64,000 bases of DNA from Spirochaetia bacterium (lineage in GTDB: Bacteria; Spirochaetota; Leptospiria; Turneriellales; JAOUOS01): positions 1 through 64,000 of the forward strand of contig JAOUOT010000011.1 in NCBI GenBank assembly GCA_029880265.1, written 5' to 3'. Shown here piece after piece: positions 51,958-60,678 of this stretch. Under the pieces are notes generated by a model. The model had not been told where the DNA came from. It saw only the letters and a program-made list of their open reading frames with translations, and did not search any database. The position numbers and the translations under genes were made by a program. Within the stretch, counting starts at the first letter, position 1. Each line of letters starts with the position of its first letter.

Positions 51958-54900
51958 TGCAAAAAATCATAGAATTTTTTATTCATAGAAGCACGTTTGG
52001 CAATATCATAACGGGGGCCGTAATCATAGGCGGTCTTATCGCCGGTTTCTCGATGCAAAGAGAGGCCTTTCCGCGGGCAGATTTTGATATTGTGTTTATA
52101 CAGACTGTTTATCTTGGCGCCTCGCCGCAGGAAGTTGAAAAACTTGTTACGATACCTATAGAACGCGAAGTAAAAAGCATCGACGGTATAAAAGAACTGG
52201 GATCAACGTCTCTAGAAAGCCGAAGCGCGGTTGTTGTTCAATTAGAAGCCGAGTTAAAAGAAAAAAATAAAGTTATTCAAGACATAAAAGACGCCGTCGA
52301 AAGAGCAAAGAACGATTTTCCCGAAGACGTTAACGATCCCATTGTTCTTGAAATGACTTCAAAGAACTTTCCTATCATTGATATCGTCTTAAACACAAAA
52401 CCCGGTTCAAAAAAATCTATACCTGAACTCAAATTAAGAGAGCTTACCGATCATCTTATTGAAAATATTGAAGAGATAGACGACGTCGCCGCAGTCAATA
52501 AAAGAGGCTACAGGGACCGCGAAATAAAAGTAGAGGTTTCGCCCGATAAGCTTTTCGAATATAATATTTCTGTAGACGAAATCATTCAGGCGTTAAGCTC
52601 AAGAAACCTGAATATGCCGGGCGGCAACGTAACCGACAACGGCAGAGAATACGCCATTCGCACCGTAATGGAATTTGAAAATACGAATCAGATTGAAAAC
52701 CTTGTTGTGCGATTAAACGATTACGGCGGAGCTCTTCGTTTAAAAGACATCGCGAAAGTCACCGACAGTTTTGAGAAAAAAACAAACATAGAAAAAGCTA
52801 ACGGCGAAGAAGCCGTTATTTTAACCGTTTCAAAAAACGAATTCGGCGACGCCTTAGATCTCGTAGACGAAGTTAAACAAAAAATCGACGACTTTAAAAA
52901 AAACGGTCCCGATAATCTTGAAATTTCAACAATGAACGACATGTCTTTTTTCATTCGAAGACGACTTGAGGTTCTTCAGGGAAATATTATTTTAGGCATT
53001 ATCATGGTTTTGCTGTCGCTTCTTTTCTTTTTAGGATGGAGAGTCTCTTTAATGGTCGCAATCGGCATTCCATTCTCGTTTGCTTTAACCATGATTGTCA
53101 TGAGCTACTTCGGAATCAGCGTCAACTTAATAAGCATGTTCGGCCTTATCATTGTGTCGGGTATGATAGTCGACGACGCTATCGTCGTCGGCGAAAATGT
53201 TTACCGTCACATAGAAAGAGGAGAAAAACCGCTTAGGGCGGCGGTTTTAGGAACGGTAGAAATGACGGCTCCTGTTACCGCGGCCATTGCAACAACCATT
53301 ATGGCGTTTCTTCCTTTGATGTTTATGGGCGGCATGATGGGCAAGTTTATCTGGGCTCTGCCTGCGGCTATTATCATAGCGCTTTTAGCCTCTTTATTTG
53401 AAAGCTTTTTTATTCTGCCCGCGCATATTGTCGATATAACCAAAAACACTACGCCTGAAAAAATATTAAAGAACAAAGAATCGTTTGAATATAAATTTTT
53501 TAAAAAACTGCAGGGTCTATACAGGCCCACTCTTGAATGGGCCATAAATTATCGTTATTTTGTTATTTTCATTATTTTGCTTTTATTCGCTTCGGCGGTA
53601 GTTCTTATCGGATATACAAAATTTACCTTATTTCCCAAAGTGGGCGTCGAAACGTTCCTATTAAAAACCGAAGCTCCTCAGGGTATCAGTCTTGACGAAA
53701 TGAATAAGCGCGTCTCTTATATCCAAAACGCCATTCTTGATCTTCCTAAAAAAGCCCCCGATTACGAATTAGACAGCATGGCTTCGCGTGTTGGAATACA
53801 CCAGGAAAGACCAAACGATCCTTTTACCAAGCGCGGCAATAACTATGCCCAGTTTAACGTTTATCTTACCCCTGAATCTCAAAGAAAAAGAAAAGCTTAT
53901 GAAATTATCGCCTACTTAAAAGGCAAGATAAACGCTCAAAAACCCGTATTTTTATTAGAGAAAATAAATTCAAGCGAAGCGATAAAATTCTCAAATAAAG
54001 ATACGGCCTATATTTTTAATTTATCTGATAACGCAAAGCCGACGAGAAACATCAAAATATCCGACGATTTTATTATCGGAGGCGGTATCTTAGAAGATAA
54101 AAAAACCGCCGTTTTATATTCAGGAAACAACGATTTAATACTAACCGATATCGAAAATGAAAAAATCTTGAAAAAAAACAAGATAGAATTAAAAAATTAT
54201 GATACACCCGTCAGGTTTGAAGTTCTTTCAAAAATTAAAGCCGCAATTTTATTTACCGAACTGGGTTATGCTTATAAAATAAATATAGAAAACGGCAAAA
54301 AAGATCTTTTATACAGTTCTTCCGCTTCTGTAACGTCTTTTTATTTATCGTCAAATATGTTTATTCTCACAAACGACGAAGGCGAGGCGCAAATCTGGGA
54401 AATTCATAACGACGGCTCGCTGTCGAAAAAAGTTTCTATAAAAGACGGTCCGTTAATAAAAAAAGAGGCCGGCCGAGCGACATTTGATTTTTCAGACACC
54501 GAAAGCTTAAATCGCCTTGAACATGCGGCTTTTTCAACCGATCAAAAAAGTATTTTTTTGAGTACTTTTGACGGAATCATTTACCTTTACGACATTGAAA
54601 AAGAAGAAATTATCAAAGCTTATCGCTTGAACAATAAACCGGTTTTTTGGATGAAACAAGACGGTCAAAATCAGAACATCCTCTGGTTTGGACAAAACAA
54701 TATGTTTGCGTCTTTTAATCTCGAAACCAGCGAAATTAAACATGAAACAGAAATTGAGGGCGTTATTGAAAAACATATTGATATAAAAAACGGATGGTAC
54801 GCTTTTGGAAGTCATGACGCTATATTAAAAATTTCAAATACCCCCGATAAAAAAATTGAAATCATAAACCCGGGAAAAATATCCATTGAAAAAATTGAAT

Positions 54901-56069
54901 TTAAACAGATTCACGGCGGCCCTCCTGTGGGCGATCCGGTTTCATTAGAAATAAGCGGAGACGAATTTAAAGAATTAAGAGAAATAGCGGGTATAGCCAA
55001 AGAAAAACTAAGCGCCATTGAGGGCGTATACGATATCAGAGATAATTTTGAAGAAGGCAAAGAAGAATTTCACGTTCAAATAAACGAAGAAATTGCCGCC
55101 TTAGCCGGCGTAACCGTGGCGCAAATAGGCTCCACCCTTCAGGCAGCTTTTGACGGCAGAGTCGCCACATCTATTAAAAATTCAGACGAAGAAATTGAAA
55201 TAAGGGTATTGTATCCCAAAGAAATGCGCGAGAAACTATCTACTCTTAAAAAGGTAAAAATAAAAAACCGTATGGGCAATCTTGTTCCTATTACAGAACT
55301 CGCGCATTTCAAAAAACATCCCGGCATTTCTCTGATAACCCATGTAGAAAACAAGAGAACTATTTACGTAAAAGCAAATATCGACGAAAGAAAAAACAAG
55401 GCGGTCGAAGTAAATCGCCTGATAACCGAAATGATGGGGCCGGTATTAAAAAAATATCCCGGTTATAAAATGAATTCGGGCGGCGAAGTTATGGATACAA
55501 AAGAATCAATGCAGAATCTGGGATTCTCGGCCCTGTTGGCTCTTGCGGGAATTGTTTTAATTTTAATTCTTCTTTTTGGTAACTTGAGAAATTTCAGGGT
55601 AATCACATCGGCAATTCCTCTCGGTTTTATAGGCGTATCGTACGCTTTTGCTTTTCATAAATTCTTCGATCCAAATCTTGTATTCAGCTTTATCGCGAGT
55701 TTTGGCATAGTCGGGTTATCGGGCGTGGTCGTAAACGACTCGATTGTTTTTGTCGACTTTATCAACAGATTAAGACAATCGGGACTAAACCGCCACGACG
55801 CCATAGTAGGCGCGGGACTGCATCGTTTAAGACCGGTGATGCTTACGACCATCACAACCGTTGCCGGTCTTTTGCCGACAGCCTACGGTATCGGGGGGGC
55901 CGACCCTTTTTTAATGCCTATGGCCCTTGCAATGGCCTGGGGACTTGCTTTCGCCACGCTTATCACCTTAATTGTGGTGCCCGCATTTTACGCCATATGG
56001 GAAGATCGGGGATTTGTCTTTCATAAAGCCGTTACCGGCAAATTAAAAAAAGTCGGAGATCTAAAATAA
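51957..56069 (+). CDS. RND efflux permease with a WD40-like propeller inserted in periplasmic loop 2
   Basis: A 1370-residue RND pump; typical members have about 1040 residues. Membrane and porter segments are in normal order: TM1 at about 15-34, the TM4 proton relay GMIVDDAIVVGENV (D406, D407) and TM10 VGLSGVVVNDSIVFVDF. The first periplasmic loop is about 35-335 and the second about 556-1190. The surplus lies at about residues 671-978, between FLLEKI and EKIEFKQIHGGPPVGDPV. It is an antiparallel, WD40-like stretch: NDEGEAQIWEI, then HAAFSTDQKSIFLSTFDG with IIYLYDIEKEEIIKAY and FGQNNMFASFNLE. Removal would leave a conventional RND sequence. The pump should expel a lipophilic or toxic compound using the proton gradient. 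No periplasmic adaptor is encoded here. Confidence 0.9.
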   Translation: MQKIIEFFIHRSTFGNIITGAVIIGGLIAGFSMQREAFPRADFDIVFIQTVYLGASPQEVEKLVTIPIEREVKSIDGIKELGSTSLESRSAVVVQLEAELKEKNKVIQDIKDAVERAKNDFPEDVNDPIVLEMTSKNFPIIDIVLNTKPGSKKSIPELKLRELTDHLIENIEEIDDVAAVNKRGYRDREIKVEVSPDKLFEYNISVDEIIQALSSRNLNMPGGNVTDNGREYAIRTVMEFENTNQIENLVVRLNDYGGALRLKDIAKVTDSFEKKTNIEKANGEEAVILTVSKNEFGDALDLVDEVKQKIDDFKKNGPDNLEISTMNDMSFFIRRRLEVLQGNIILGIIMVLLSLLFFLGWRVSLMVAIGIPFSFALTMIVMSYFGISVNLISMFGLIIVSGMIVDDAIVVGENVYRHIERGEKPLRAAVLGTVEMTAPVTAAIATTIMAFLPLMFMGGMMGKFIWALPAAIIIALLASLFESFFILPAHIVDITKNTTPEKILKNKESFEYKFFKKLQGLYRPTLEWAINYRYFVIFIILLLFASAVVLIGYTKFTLFPKVGVETFLLKTEAPQGISLDEMNKRVSYIQNAILDLPKKAPDYELDSMASRVGIHQERPNDPFTKRGNNYAQFNVYLTPESQRKRKAYEIIAYLKGKINAQKPVFLLEKINSSEAIKFSNKDTAYIFNLSDNAKPTRNIKISDDFIIGGGILEDKKTAVLYSGNNDLILTDIENEKILKKNKIELKNYDTPVRFEVLSKIKAAILFTELGYAYKINIENGKKDLLYSSSASVTSFYLSSNMFILTNDEGEAQIWEIHNDGSLSKKVSIKDGPLIKKEAGRATFDFSDTESLNRLEHAAFSTDQKSIFLSTFDGIIYLYDIEKEEIIKAYRLNNKPVFWMKQDGQNQNILWFGQNNMFASFNLETSEIKHETEIEGVIEKHIDIKNGWYAFGSHDAILKISNTPDKKIEIINPGKISIEKIEFKQIHGGPPVGDPVSLEISGDEFKELREIAGIAKEKLSAIEGVYDIRDNFEEGKEEFHVQINEEIAALAGVTVAQIGSTLQAAFDGRVATSIKNSDEEIEIRVLYPKEMREKLSTLKKVKIKNRMGNLVPITELAHFKKHPGISLITHVENKRTIYVKANIDERKNKAVEVNRLITEMMGPVLKKYPGYKMNSGGEVMDTKESMQNLGFSALLALAGIVLILILLFGNLRNFRVITSAIPLGFIGVSYAFAFHKFFDPNLVFSFIASFGIVGLSGVVVNDSIVFVDFINRLRQSGLNRHDAIVGAGLHRLRPVMLTTITTVAGLLPTAYGIGGADPFLMPMALAMAWGLAFATLITLIVVPAFYAIWEDRGFVFHKAVTGKLKKVGDLK
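53967..54887 (+). other. inserted beta-propeller-like segment within the RND permease gene
   Basis: Codons about 671-978 of the permease. At least four to five weak WD40-like units are visible, each of two to four short strands separated by Asp/Asn/Gly turns: KISDDFIIGGGILEDK, ILTNDEGEAQIWEI, IFLSTFDGIIYLYDI, ILWFGQNNMFASFNL, YAFGSHDAILKIS. The boundary sequence EKI occurs at both edges (LEKI at 667-670 and IEKI at 977-980), compatible with insertion at a loop. Base composition and codon use look like the rest of the gene, so no recent transfer is apparent. Confidence 0.75.
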
Positions 56070-56770
56070 TGCGAAATCAAAAAAATAAACCGTCAAAAAA
56101 CAATAAAACGCCGGTTCATGAGTTATCAAATGAAGAACTTATGCATGAAGCCGAAGAGGCAGAAGTGCGCTTTCAGGAAAAAAATCTTAAAAACTTAGAC
56201 CATGACGAATTAACCGAAATTCTTCAGGTTCTGGAAAATACCGACAAACAGAAAGAATATGAAATTGTACAAAAAACCCTGAAGCAGAAGAAGGCGCCCC
56301 CCATTGAAAAAGAAAAAACGGGCCACCGAATATGGAGCTACTATTACGACAACTGGATTTTCAGATGGATATTTTTTGCATTAGGCGCCGTCATTTATTT
56401 TTCATTAGATTTTTTTGTTCCCGATGCGCCAATGAAAAAGAAAGGCGTCATTCTTTTTGCCGCTTATCTTATGCTAAAAACCATATGGCGCATTATTTTG
56501 GCAAAGCAAGAATCTTCAGGTTCGACTTTCATGCGCAAAAGAATAGGCATCGTCGTCGTTAACAAAAACGGGCGCCCTTTGGGCATTGTTCAGAATTTCC
56601 TGAGAGGATTTTTCAGGGCCTTTCCTTTAAATTTATTCACGGTAGCCCTCATGGAATTCACCAAAAACGATCGCGGCATTCACGATTTTTTATTCGGAAG
56701 TTATGTTTTAAGAATAAACGAAGAAGTCGATGAGCTGCAAATCGCCTCGTTTATCAAACAGAATTATTAA
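56069..56770 (+). CDS. RDD-family membrane protein
   Basis: A 233-residue protein. Residues 1-88 are charged and helical (ELMHEAEEAEVRFQEKN, DELTEILQVLENTDK). Then come two membrane segments (IFRWIFFALGAVIYFSLDFF and KGVILFAAYLMLKTIW), MRKRIGIVVVNKNGRPL and a third, RGFFRAFPLNLFTVALMEF, ending NDRGIHDFLFGSYVL. The C-terminal part matches the RDD fold, with Arg and Asp residues at the expected places. The start shares the last base with the RND stop (TAATG), so it is the fourth gene of the efflux operon. RDD proteins have unknown or transport-related roles; here it may help pump assembly. A weak hairpin (ACAGA/TCTGT, 56776-56789) follows the stop. Confidence 0.85.
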   Translation: MRNQKNKPSKNNKTPVHELSNEELMHEAEEAEVRFQEKNLKNLDHDELTEILQVLENTDKQKEYEIVQKTLKQKKAPPIEKEKTGHRIWSYYYDNWIFRWIFFALGAVIYFSLDFFVPDAPMKKKGVILFAAYLMLKTIWRIILAKQESSGSTFMRKRIGIVVVNKNGRPLGIVQNFLRGFFRAFPLNLFTVALMEFTKNDRGIHDFLFGSYVLRINEEVDELQIASFIKQNY

Positions 56771-56775
56771 TTATT

Positions 56776-56794
56776 ACAGATAAATCTGTTTTGA
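56776..56794 (+). terminator. weak terminator candidate after the efflux operon
   Basis: ACAGA pairs with TCTGT around TAAA, followed by a T-rich stretch. The stem is only five pairs, so efficiency is doubtful. Confidence 0.3.
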
Positions 56795-57118
56795 TTTTGT
56801 TAGAAAAATAAGAAAAAAAAACAAACCACAGAGCGCACGTAGTACACAGAGACCAAAACTACCTTTTTACCCTGTGTACTACGTGTTCTCAGTGATTATA
56901 TCTGGTAACCTTACTCGCTCTGTACGCTTAACTTGAAACTGACTTTTTTTCCTTTTTTATCTTTGTTCTCTGTGCCTCTGCGGCTAAACCTGATAATCTT
57001 ACAATAAAAACTAAATTATATTTTCAATCTGCCGAAAGTATAAGCAGTACAAAATTGATCTTCTTTTATGGTTAAGCGGGCAAAGAATAAACCCGCTTGA
57101 TCATAAAATTTTTTTAAT
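56795..57118. repeat. intergenic region with cacagag-type repeat and long hairpin
   Basis: About 320 gene-free bases. A 14-base perfect inverted repeat, CACGTAGTACACAG (56836-56849) with CTGTGTACTACGTG (56872-56885), has a 22-base loop. Variants of the word CACAGAG recur, with CTCTGTGCCTCTGCGG near 56975. This kind of element is common and dispersed in intergenic DNA of many bacteria. A function is not evident; it could form an RNA end. Confidence 0.6.
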
Positions 57119-57937
57119 ATGAACCAAATAAAAGATTTTCATAACCGGATATTTATCGAAGATACGTTTGATTTAATGGGACGACTTCCCGAGAATAGCG
57201 TTGATCTCATTGTGGCCGACGGGCCATACGCCGTAACGACGCACCAGTGGGACAAAGTATCGGGTATACAAGAATATAATCTTAATCTAATAAAAAACTT
57301 CAGCCGCATATTAAAACCGGGCGGCAGCGCTTACCTTTTCGGCAAAGACGACTGTATTGACTTTATCGATTACAGACGTTACTTAAATTTAAACGCGAGA
57401 CTTATATGGTACCAGCCAAGCAGACTGGCGCAGGGCAGAAAAAACTTCACTAAAAATTACGATATCATTTGTTATTTTTCAAAAGGAAAGCCCTCGACAT
57501 TTAATCTTGACGATATTCGGGTTCCCCAGCTTGTCGAACTTACCCAAAGACTTCGATGCGAAAACGTGCCTTCTGTAAAGCAGGGACGTTTCAATAAAAC
57601 GAAATTCAACCCCAAGGGCAAAAACCCGGGAGACGTATGGGGAGATATCAAGCAGTTGACCTATCGGTCTAAAGAGCTTATAAACAGACAGTATCTTAAT
57701 ACCATTCAAAAACCCGAAAGACTTCTCGAGAGAATCATTAAAGCAAGTTCCAATGAAACCGACACTGTTTTTGACGCCTTTATAGGCACCGGAACCGCTT
57801 TAAAAGTCGGCGCCGATTTAAATCGAAATATCTTTGGCGCAGAAAAAGAGCCCGCTTTAGCCTTTCTGGCCTCAAAAAGATCAAAAATCAAGATTTCTCA
57901 GGAAGACGATTTTGCTTTGGCCCATAAAGTCGGCTGA
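57119..57937 (+). CDS. solitary DNA N6/N4 methyltransferase
   Basis: A 272-residue methyltransferase with catalytic motif DGPY (ADGPYAVT, residues 34-41) in place of the usual DPPY, and the SAM-binding FIGTGT near residue 218. The order, catalytic motif first and SAM motif later, defines the beta class (N6-adenine or N4-cytosine). An ERIIKASSNETDTVFDAF segment precedes the SAM motif as in family members. No restriction gene is adjacent, so it is a regulatory or orphan enzyme, or a remnant of a phage or plasmid module. The 3' end overlaps the convergent Maf-like gene by 50 bases. The target site is unknown. The start has no clear ribosome site. Confidence 0.85.
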   Translation: MNQIKDFHNRIFIEDTFDLMGRLPENSVDLIVADGPYAVTTHQWDKVSGIQEYNLNLIKNFSRILKPGGSAYLFGKDDCIDFIDYRRYLNLNARLIWYQPSRLAQGRKNFTKNYDIICYFSKGKPSTFNLDDIRVPQLVELTQRLRCENVPSVKQGRFNKTKFNPKGKNPGDVWGDIKQLTYRSKELINRQYLNTIQKPERLLERIIKASSNETDTVFDAFIGTGTALKVGADLNRNIFGAEKEPALAFLASKRSKIKISQEDDFALAHKVG

Positions 57938-59018
57938 AAGAAAAAAACAAACTCTCGGTTGTCTTCATTCTGTTTTGAATATAATTAAACCGCCTGTGAT
58001 ATGCCGAACCCCTTAAATGCGTCGTATAAGATATTGCTCGATTGTCTTTGCCTATTACCTGAGGAAATTTTTCTTTTGAATATAATTTTTCAAAGACAGC
58101 CTTCATGCATCCGTAAACGTCTCCTGTTTCGTTATATATTTCAGGATACCCTTTTAAATCGTTTTGTAAAAGCGGGTTTGAACTTAAATAGCCAAAAAAC
58201 TCTGCCCGGTTTATTGAAAAGATTTCAGGAAAAGACAAAGCGTCAACGACCATAGACAAAATATTGCCGGCGTTTTTTTTTGATAAAAAAGAAAAATGTT
58301 CAAATGAACCGTAACCGGCGTCAATCGAAAATACGACATGCGGATGTATGTTAGCGTTTATTAAAGATGCTAAAGCGGTATCGGCGCACCATATAATTTT
58401 AGAACCGTCTTCGGGAACTCTTTTAATATGTTCAATAAATTGATCAACAGAAGGTCCTCCTAAGATAAAAACATCCGCCTTTTTAATTTCATTCGAGACA
58501 GGTTTTATTTTTTTAAATTTCTCTTTATTCTTTCTATAATTATAGCTCCATATTTTTTGAAAATGATATACTGTTTTAATTCTTACGGCCGACTTTTGAA
58601 AACCGTCTTCTATATACTTTTTAATGAGCCCATATTCTTTTAATTTTATGATAAGCGGATGAAAAATAATTTTATATTTTTCATTTGAGTTTACTTCGTT
58701 TATGAAATACTCCCATTTTTCTGCGCTGTTAATTAAAAAAAGATGATTATTGCCGATTTGATTTTCGGTAAAATCTGCGAAAGAAAACCAGATGATCTTA
58801 CTTTCTAAGGCGCTTATTTTCTTTTGAATTTCTTCATGATAAGGCGCCGCGTAAAAAAGAATTTTATCTTCGCTTCGCGCCTCTAGTATTCTTTTTTCAA
58901 GAGCCCGTGTCTCGCGAATTAACGACTTTTCGGTATAGATTAAATTTTCATTTTCAGATAATATCAGATATTTTTCGTCTTTTTTTTCGGTTTTAAATGC
59001 GTGAAAAATATCGTACAT
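57888..59018 (-). CDS. Maf-like DUF115 motility-accessory protein
   Basis: A 376-residue protein of the MAF_flag10/DUF115 family. The core (about residues 175-345) reads KKADVFILGGPSVDQFIEH, IIWCADTALASLINANIHP, VFSIDAGYGSFEHFSF and THLRGSAYHRRFNYIQNR. Related proteins in flagellated bacteria transfer or activate nonulosonic acid for flagellin glycosylation. The N-terminal 150 residues are divergent. The last 16 residues (SRLYGPKQNRLPEKS) overlap the end of the methyltransferase gene and look less family-like. Start ATG 59018 is directly after the lipoprotein stop, so the two are an operon. It suggests a flagellated organism. Confidence 0.8.
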   Translation of the reverse strand: MYDIFHAFKTEKKDEKYLILSENENLIYTEKSLIRETRALEKRILEARSEDKILFYAAPYHEEIQKKISALESKIIWFSFADFTENQIGNNHLFLINSAEKWEYFINEVNSNEKYKIIFHPLIIKLKEYGLIKKYIEDGFQKSAVRIKTVYHFQKIWSYNYRKNKEKFKKIKPVSNEIKKADVFILGGPSVDQFIEHIKRVPEDGSKIIWCADTALASLINANIHPHVVFSIDAGYGSFEHFSFLSKKNAGNILSMVVDALSFPEIFSINRAEFFGYLSSNPLLQNDLKGYPEIYNETGDVYGCMKAVFEKLYSKEKFPQVIGKDNRAISYTTHLRGSAYHRRFNYIQNRMKTTESLFFSFSRLYGPKQNRLPEKS

Positions 59019-59585
59019 TTAACGGATAGTTATTGTGTTTATCTTAAACCGTAAAGTAATGCTTCTTGTACCAAGCATTTTTTTACCCAAATATAACTTA
59101 TAGTATATTGTAAAAGAAGGAATTTCTTTATAGGGCGCGCTTAAAGCGTCATGAAATTTTTTCTTGAATATCAAAGGAAGCGAAAGCTCGCCTAACGCCC
59201 CGTTTTCATTAATGCGAATATCTTTAATTTCATGGCGACTGCTATCTTCTTCAAAAGAATAGTATGCCTTAAATTGTTTTTTCCAGTATATTAGCTCTTC
59301 TTCTTCAATTTCGTTTATAAATTTCAAATGAAAAGAAAGCGTTTCTTTTTTTTCTAGCGAATCGATAAATTTTTTCATTGTGCCTATCATGTTCGGATTT
59401 TCAATAATATAATTTACTTCTTTTTCAAGCAAAGGCGGCATGCACTCATTAGCGGCTAATTCTTTACAAAAAGAAAATTCGCGTTTTTTATTTTCAACAG
59501 GAGCGCCGCAAAACGAAAATATACTTATAAAAATAATAAATAAAGTTCTTTTATCTATTTTAGTTTCTGAAAGTATTTTGCGCAT
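59019..59585 (-). CDS. hypothetical lipoprotein
   Basis: From ATG 59585 the protein has 188 residues: a basic start (MRKILSETKIDKRT) and hydrophobic segment ending in IFSFC with Cys26, a loose lipobox typical of spirochaetes. The mature part has two cysteines (EFSFCKELAANEC) and is mixed alpha/beta with no recognised domain. A longer frame from 59636 overlaps the upstream gene and would place the signal far from the start, so 59585 is preferred. Its stop is directly followed by the Maf-like start, so both are coupled. Function unknown. Confidence 0.65.
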   Translation of the reverse strand: MRKILSETKIDKRTLFIIFISIFSFCGAPVENKKREFSFCKELAANECMPPLLEKEVNYIIENPNMIGTMKKFIDSLEKKETLSFHLKFINEIEEEELIYWKKQFKAYYSFEEDSSRHEIKDIRINENGALGELSLPLIFKKKFHDALSAPYKEIPSFTIYYKLYLGKKMLGTRSITLRFKINTITIR

Positions 59586-59610
59586 CTTTATCGTTGTCTC
59601 ATTTTTTAAT

Positions 59611-60075
59611 TTAGAATTTTCTTCTGATAAGAACACTTATAAAAACCATGGAGATTATGCAAATTAATAGTAAAATTGCCCGTGTATTAGACGGAACATT
59701 TTGGTCTTTTTGCTTGAATATATCTTGCCTTTCTACTTGTTCGTCTGCATGTTTATATCTCATGTACGGATACGCCAAAAAAAATGAAAATATTAAAAAG
59801 ACCATTTTTATAGAGAAAAATATATATTTCTCTATATCCATTTTTTTATTGAACAATACGAGCAGCGCGCCTGAGATAGTCGATAAAACCAGTGAAATAT
59901 TCAGAGCCTTAATGTATTTTTGCATTAGCTCTATTTTATAATTTATAAAATACATATATTCGCCGTACTTTTTCAAGACAGGATACATAATAAAAGCTAA
60001 AAACAAAGTTCCGCTGCCCCAAAATAAACCGCTGACAATGTGTATTACTACTGAAGACGTAACAATAAATTCCAT
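59611..60075 (-). CDS. small membrane protein (four segments)
   Basis: A 154-residue protein with four hydrophobic segments (SSVVIHIVSGLFWGSGTLFL, ALNISLVLSTISGALLVLF, IFFSIKMVFLIFSFFLAY, AILLLICIISMVFISVLI). The pattern resembles CopD/DUF4149-like small heme or copper-associated membrane proteins, with H12 in segment 1 as a candidate ligand, but assignment is uncertain. It lies 26 bases upstream of the lipoprotein ATG on the same strand and 27 bases downstream of the VOC gene, so these genes probably form one operon. Confidence 0.65.
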   Translation of the reverse strand: MEFIVTSSVVIHIVSGLFWGSGTLFLAFIMYPVLKKYGEYMYFINYKIELMQKYIKALNISLVLSTISGALLVLFNKKMDIEKYIFFSIKMVFLIFSFFLAYPYMRYKHADEQVERQDIFKQKDQNVPSNTRAILLLICIISMVFISVLIRRKF

Positions 60076-60102
60076 TCTTATACAAAAATGGATTATATAT
60101 TA

Positions 60103-60462
60103 TCAATCTTGATAATAAAGTTCGATGAGGCTACCGCCCGGGTCTTTTATCACAACATTCTCGCCATTTTCAATTTCTGAAGGTCCGGCGGTGATTTCAT
60201 AGCCATGCTCTTCAATTTCTTGCATAGCGTCGGTAAAATCATCTACATCCATAATAAACGACAGCAAAGGAGAACTCATTTCGCAATCAGATTTATTTTC
60301 TGCCTTTTGAAGTTTTAGCGTCAGACTATCAAAAGAAACGAAAGCTGAATTTTCTTCTTCAGAAACCAGTTCAAAGTCTAAGAACATTGTATAAAACTCA
60401 ATAGATTTTTTTAGATCATCTGTTTTAATATTTATATGGTTTAATGACTCGATAATTATCAT
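60103..60462 (-). CDS. VOC/glyoxalase-family protein
   Basis: A 119-residue single-module VOC protein with two beta-alpha-beta-beta-beta units: LNHINIKTDDLKKSIEFYTM FLDF in sense (quoted here only in part, NHINIKTDDLKKSIEFY) and VIKDPGGSLIELYYQD at the end. His9 and Glu115 are in the places of metal ligands. The family includes glyoxalase I, dioxygenases and resistance proteins; the substrate is not predictable. The start is ATG 60462. It is the first gene of a minus-strand set continuing into the small membrane protein, lipoprotein and Maf-like gene. Confidence 0.8.
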   Translation of the reverse strand: MIIIESLNHINIKTDDLKKSIEFYTMFLDFELVSEEENSAFVSFDSLTLKLQKAENKSDCEMSSPLLSFIMDVDDFTDAMQEIEEHGYEITAGPSEIENGENVVIKDPGGSLIELYYQD

Positions 60463-60678
60463 ATTTTTTCCTTATTTTTTGGTTTGTCAAAACTGCATTA
60501 TAAAACGCGGTTTCAAGCTTTTTTTTAGATAAGTATAAATATTTTTATTTCGAGACGCCGGGGCTTGTGTCAAAATAAAAAACATTTAACGACCAAGTAT
60601 ACAAACAAACCGGTAAATACGATAACAGTTAAATAAATATTGTTTGCAAAAACAGAGTTTATTTGAATATAAACCCTA

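Noticed and set aside
55700-55760. Loss of the AcrB-type lysine in RND segment 10 as a defect
   Set aside because: VNDSIVFVDF in that place is a regular variant in other RND clades; the proton-relay aspartates in segment 4 are intact.
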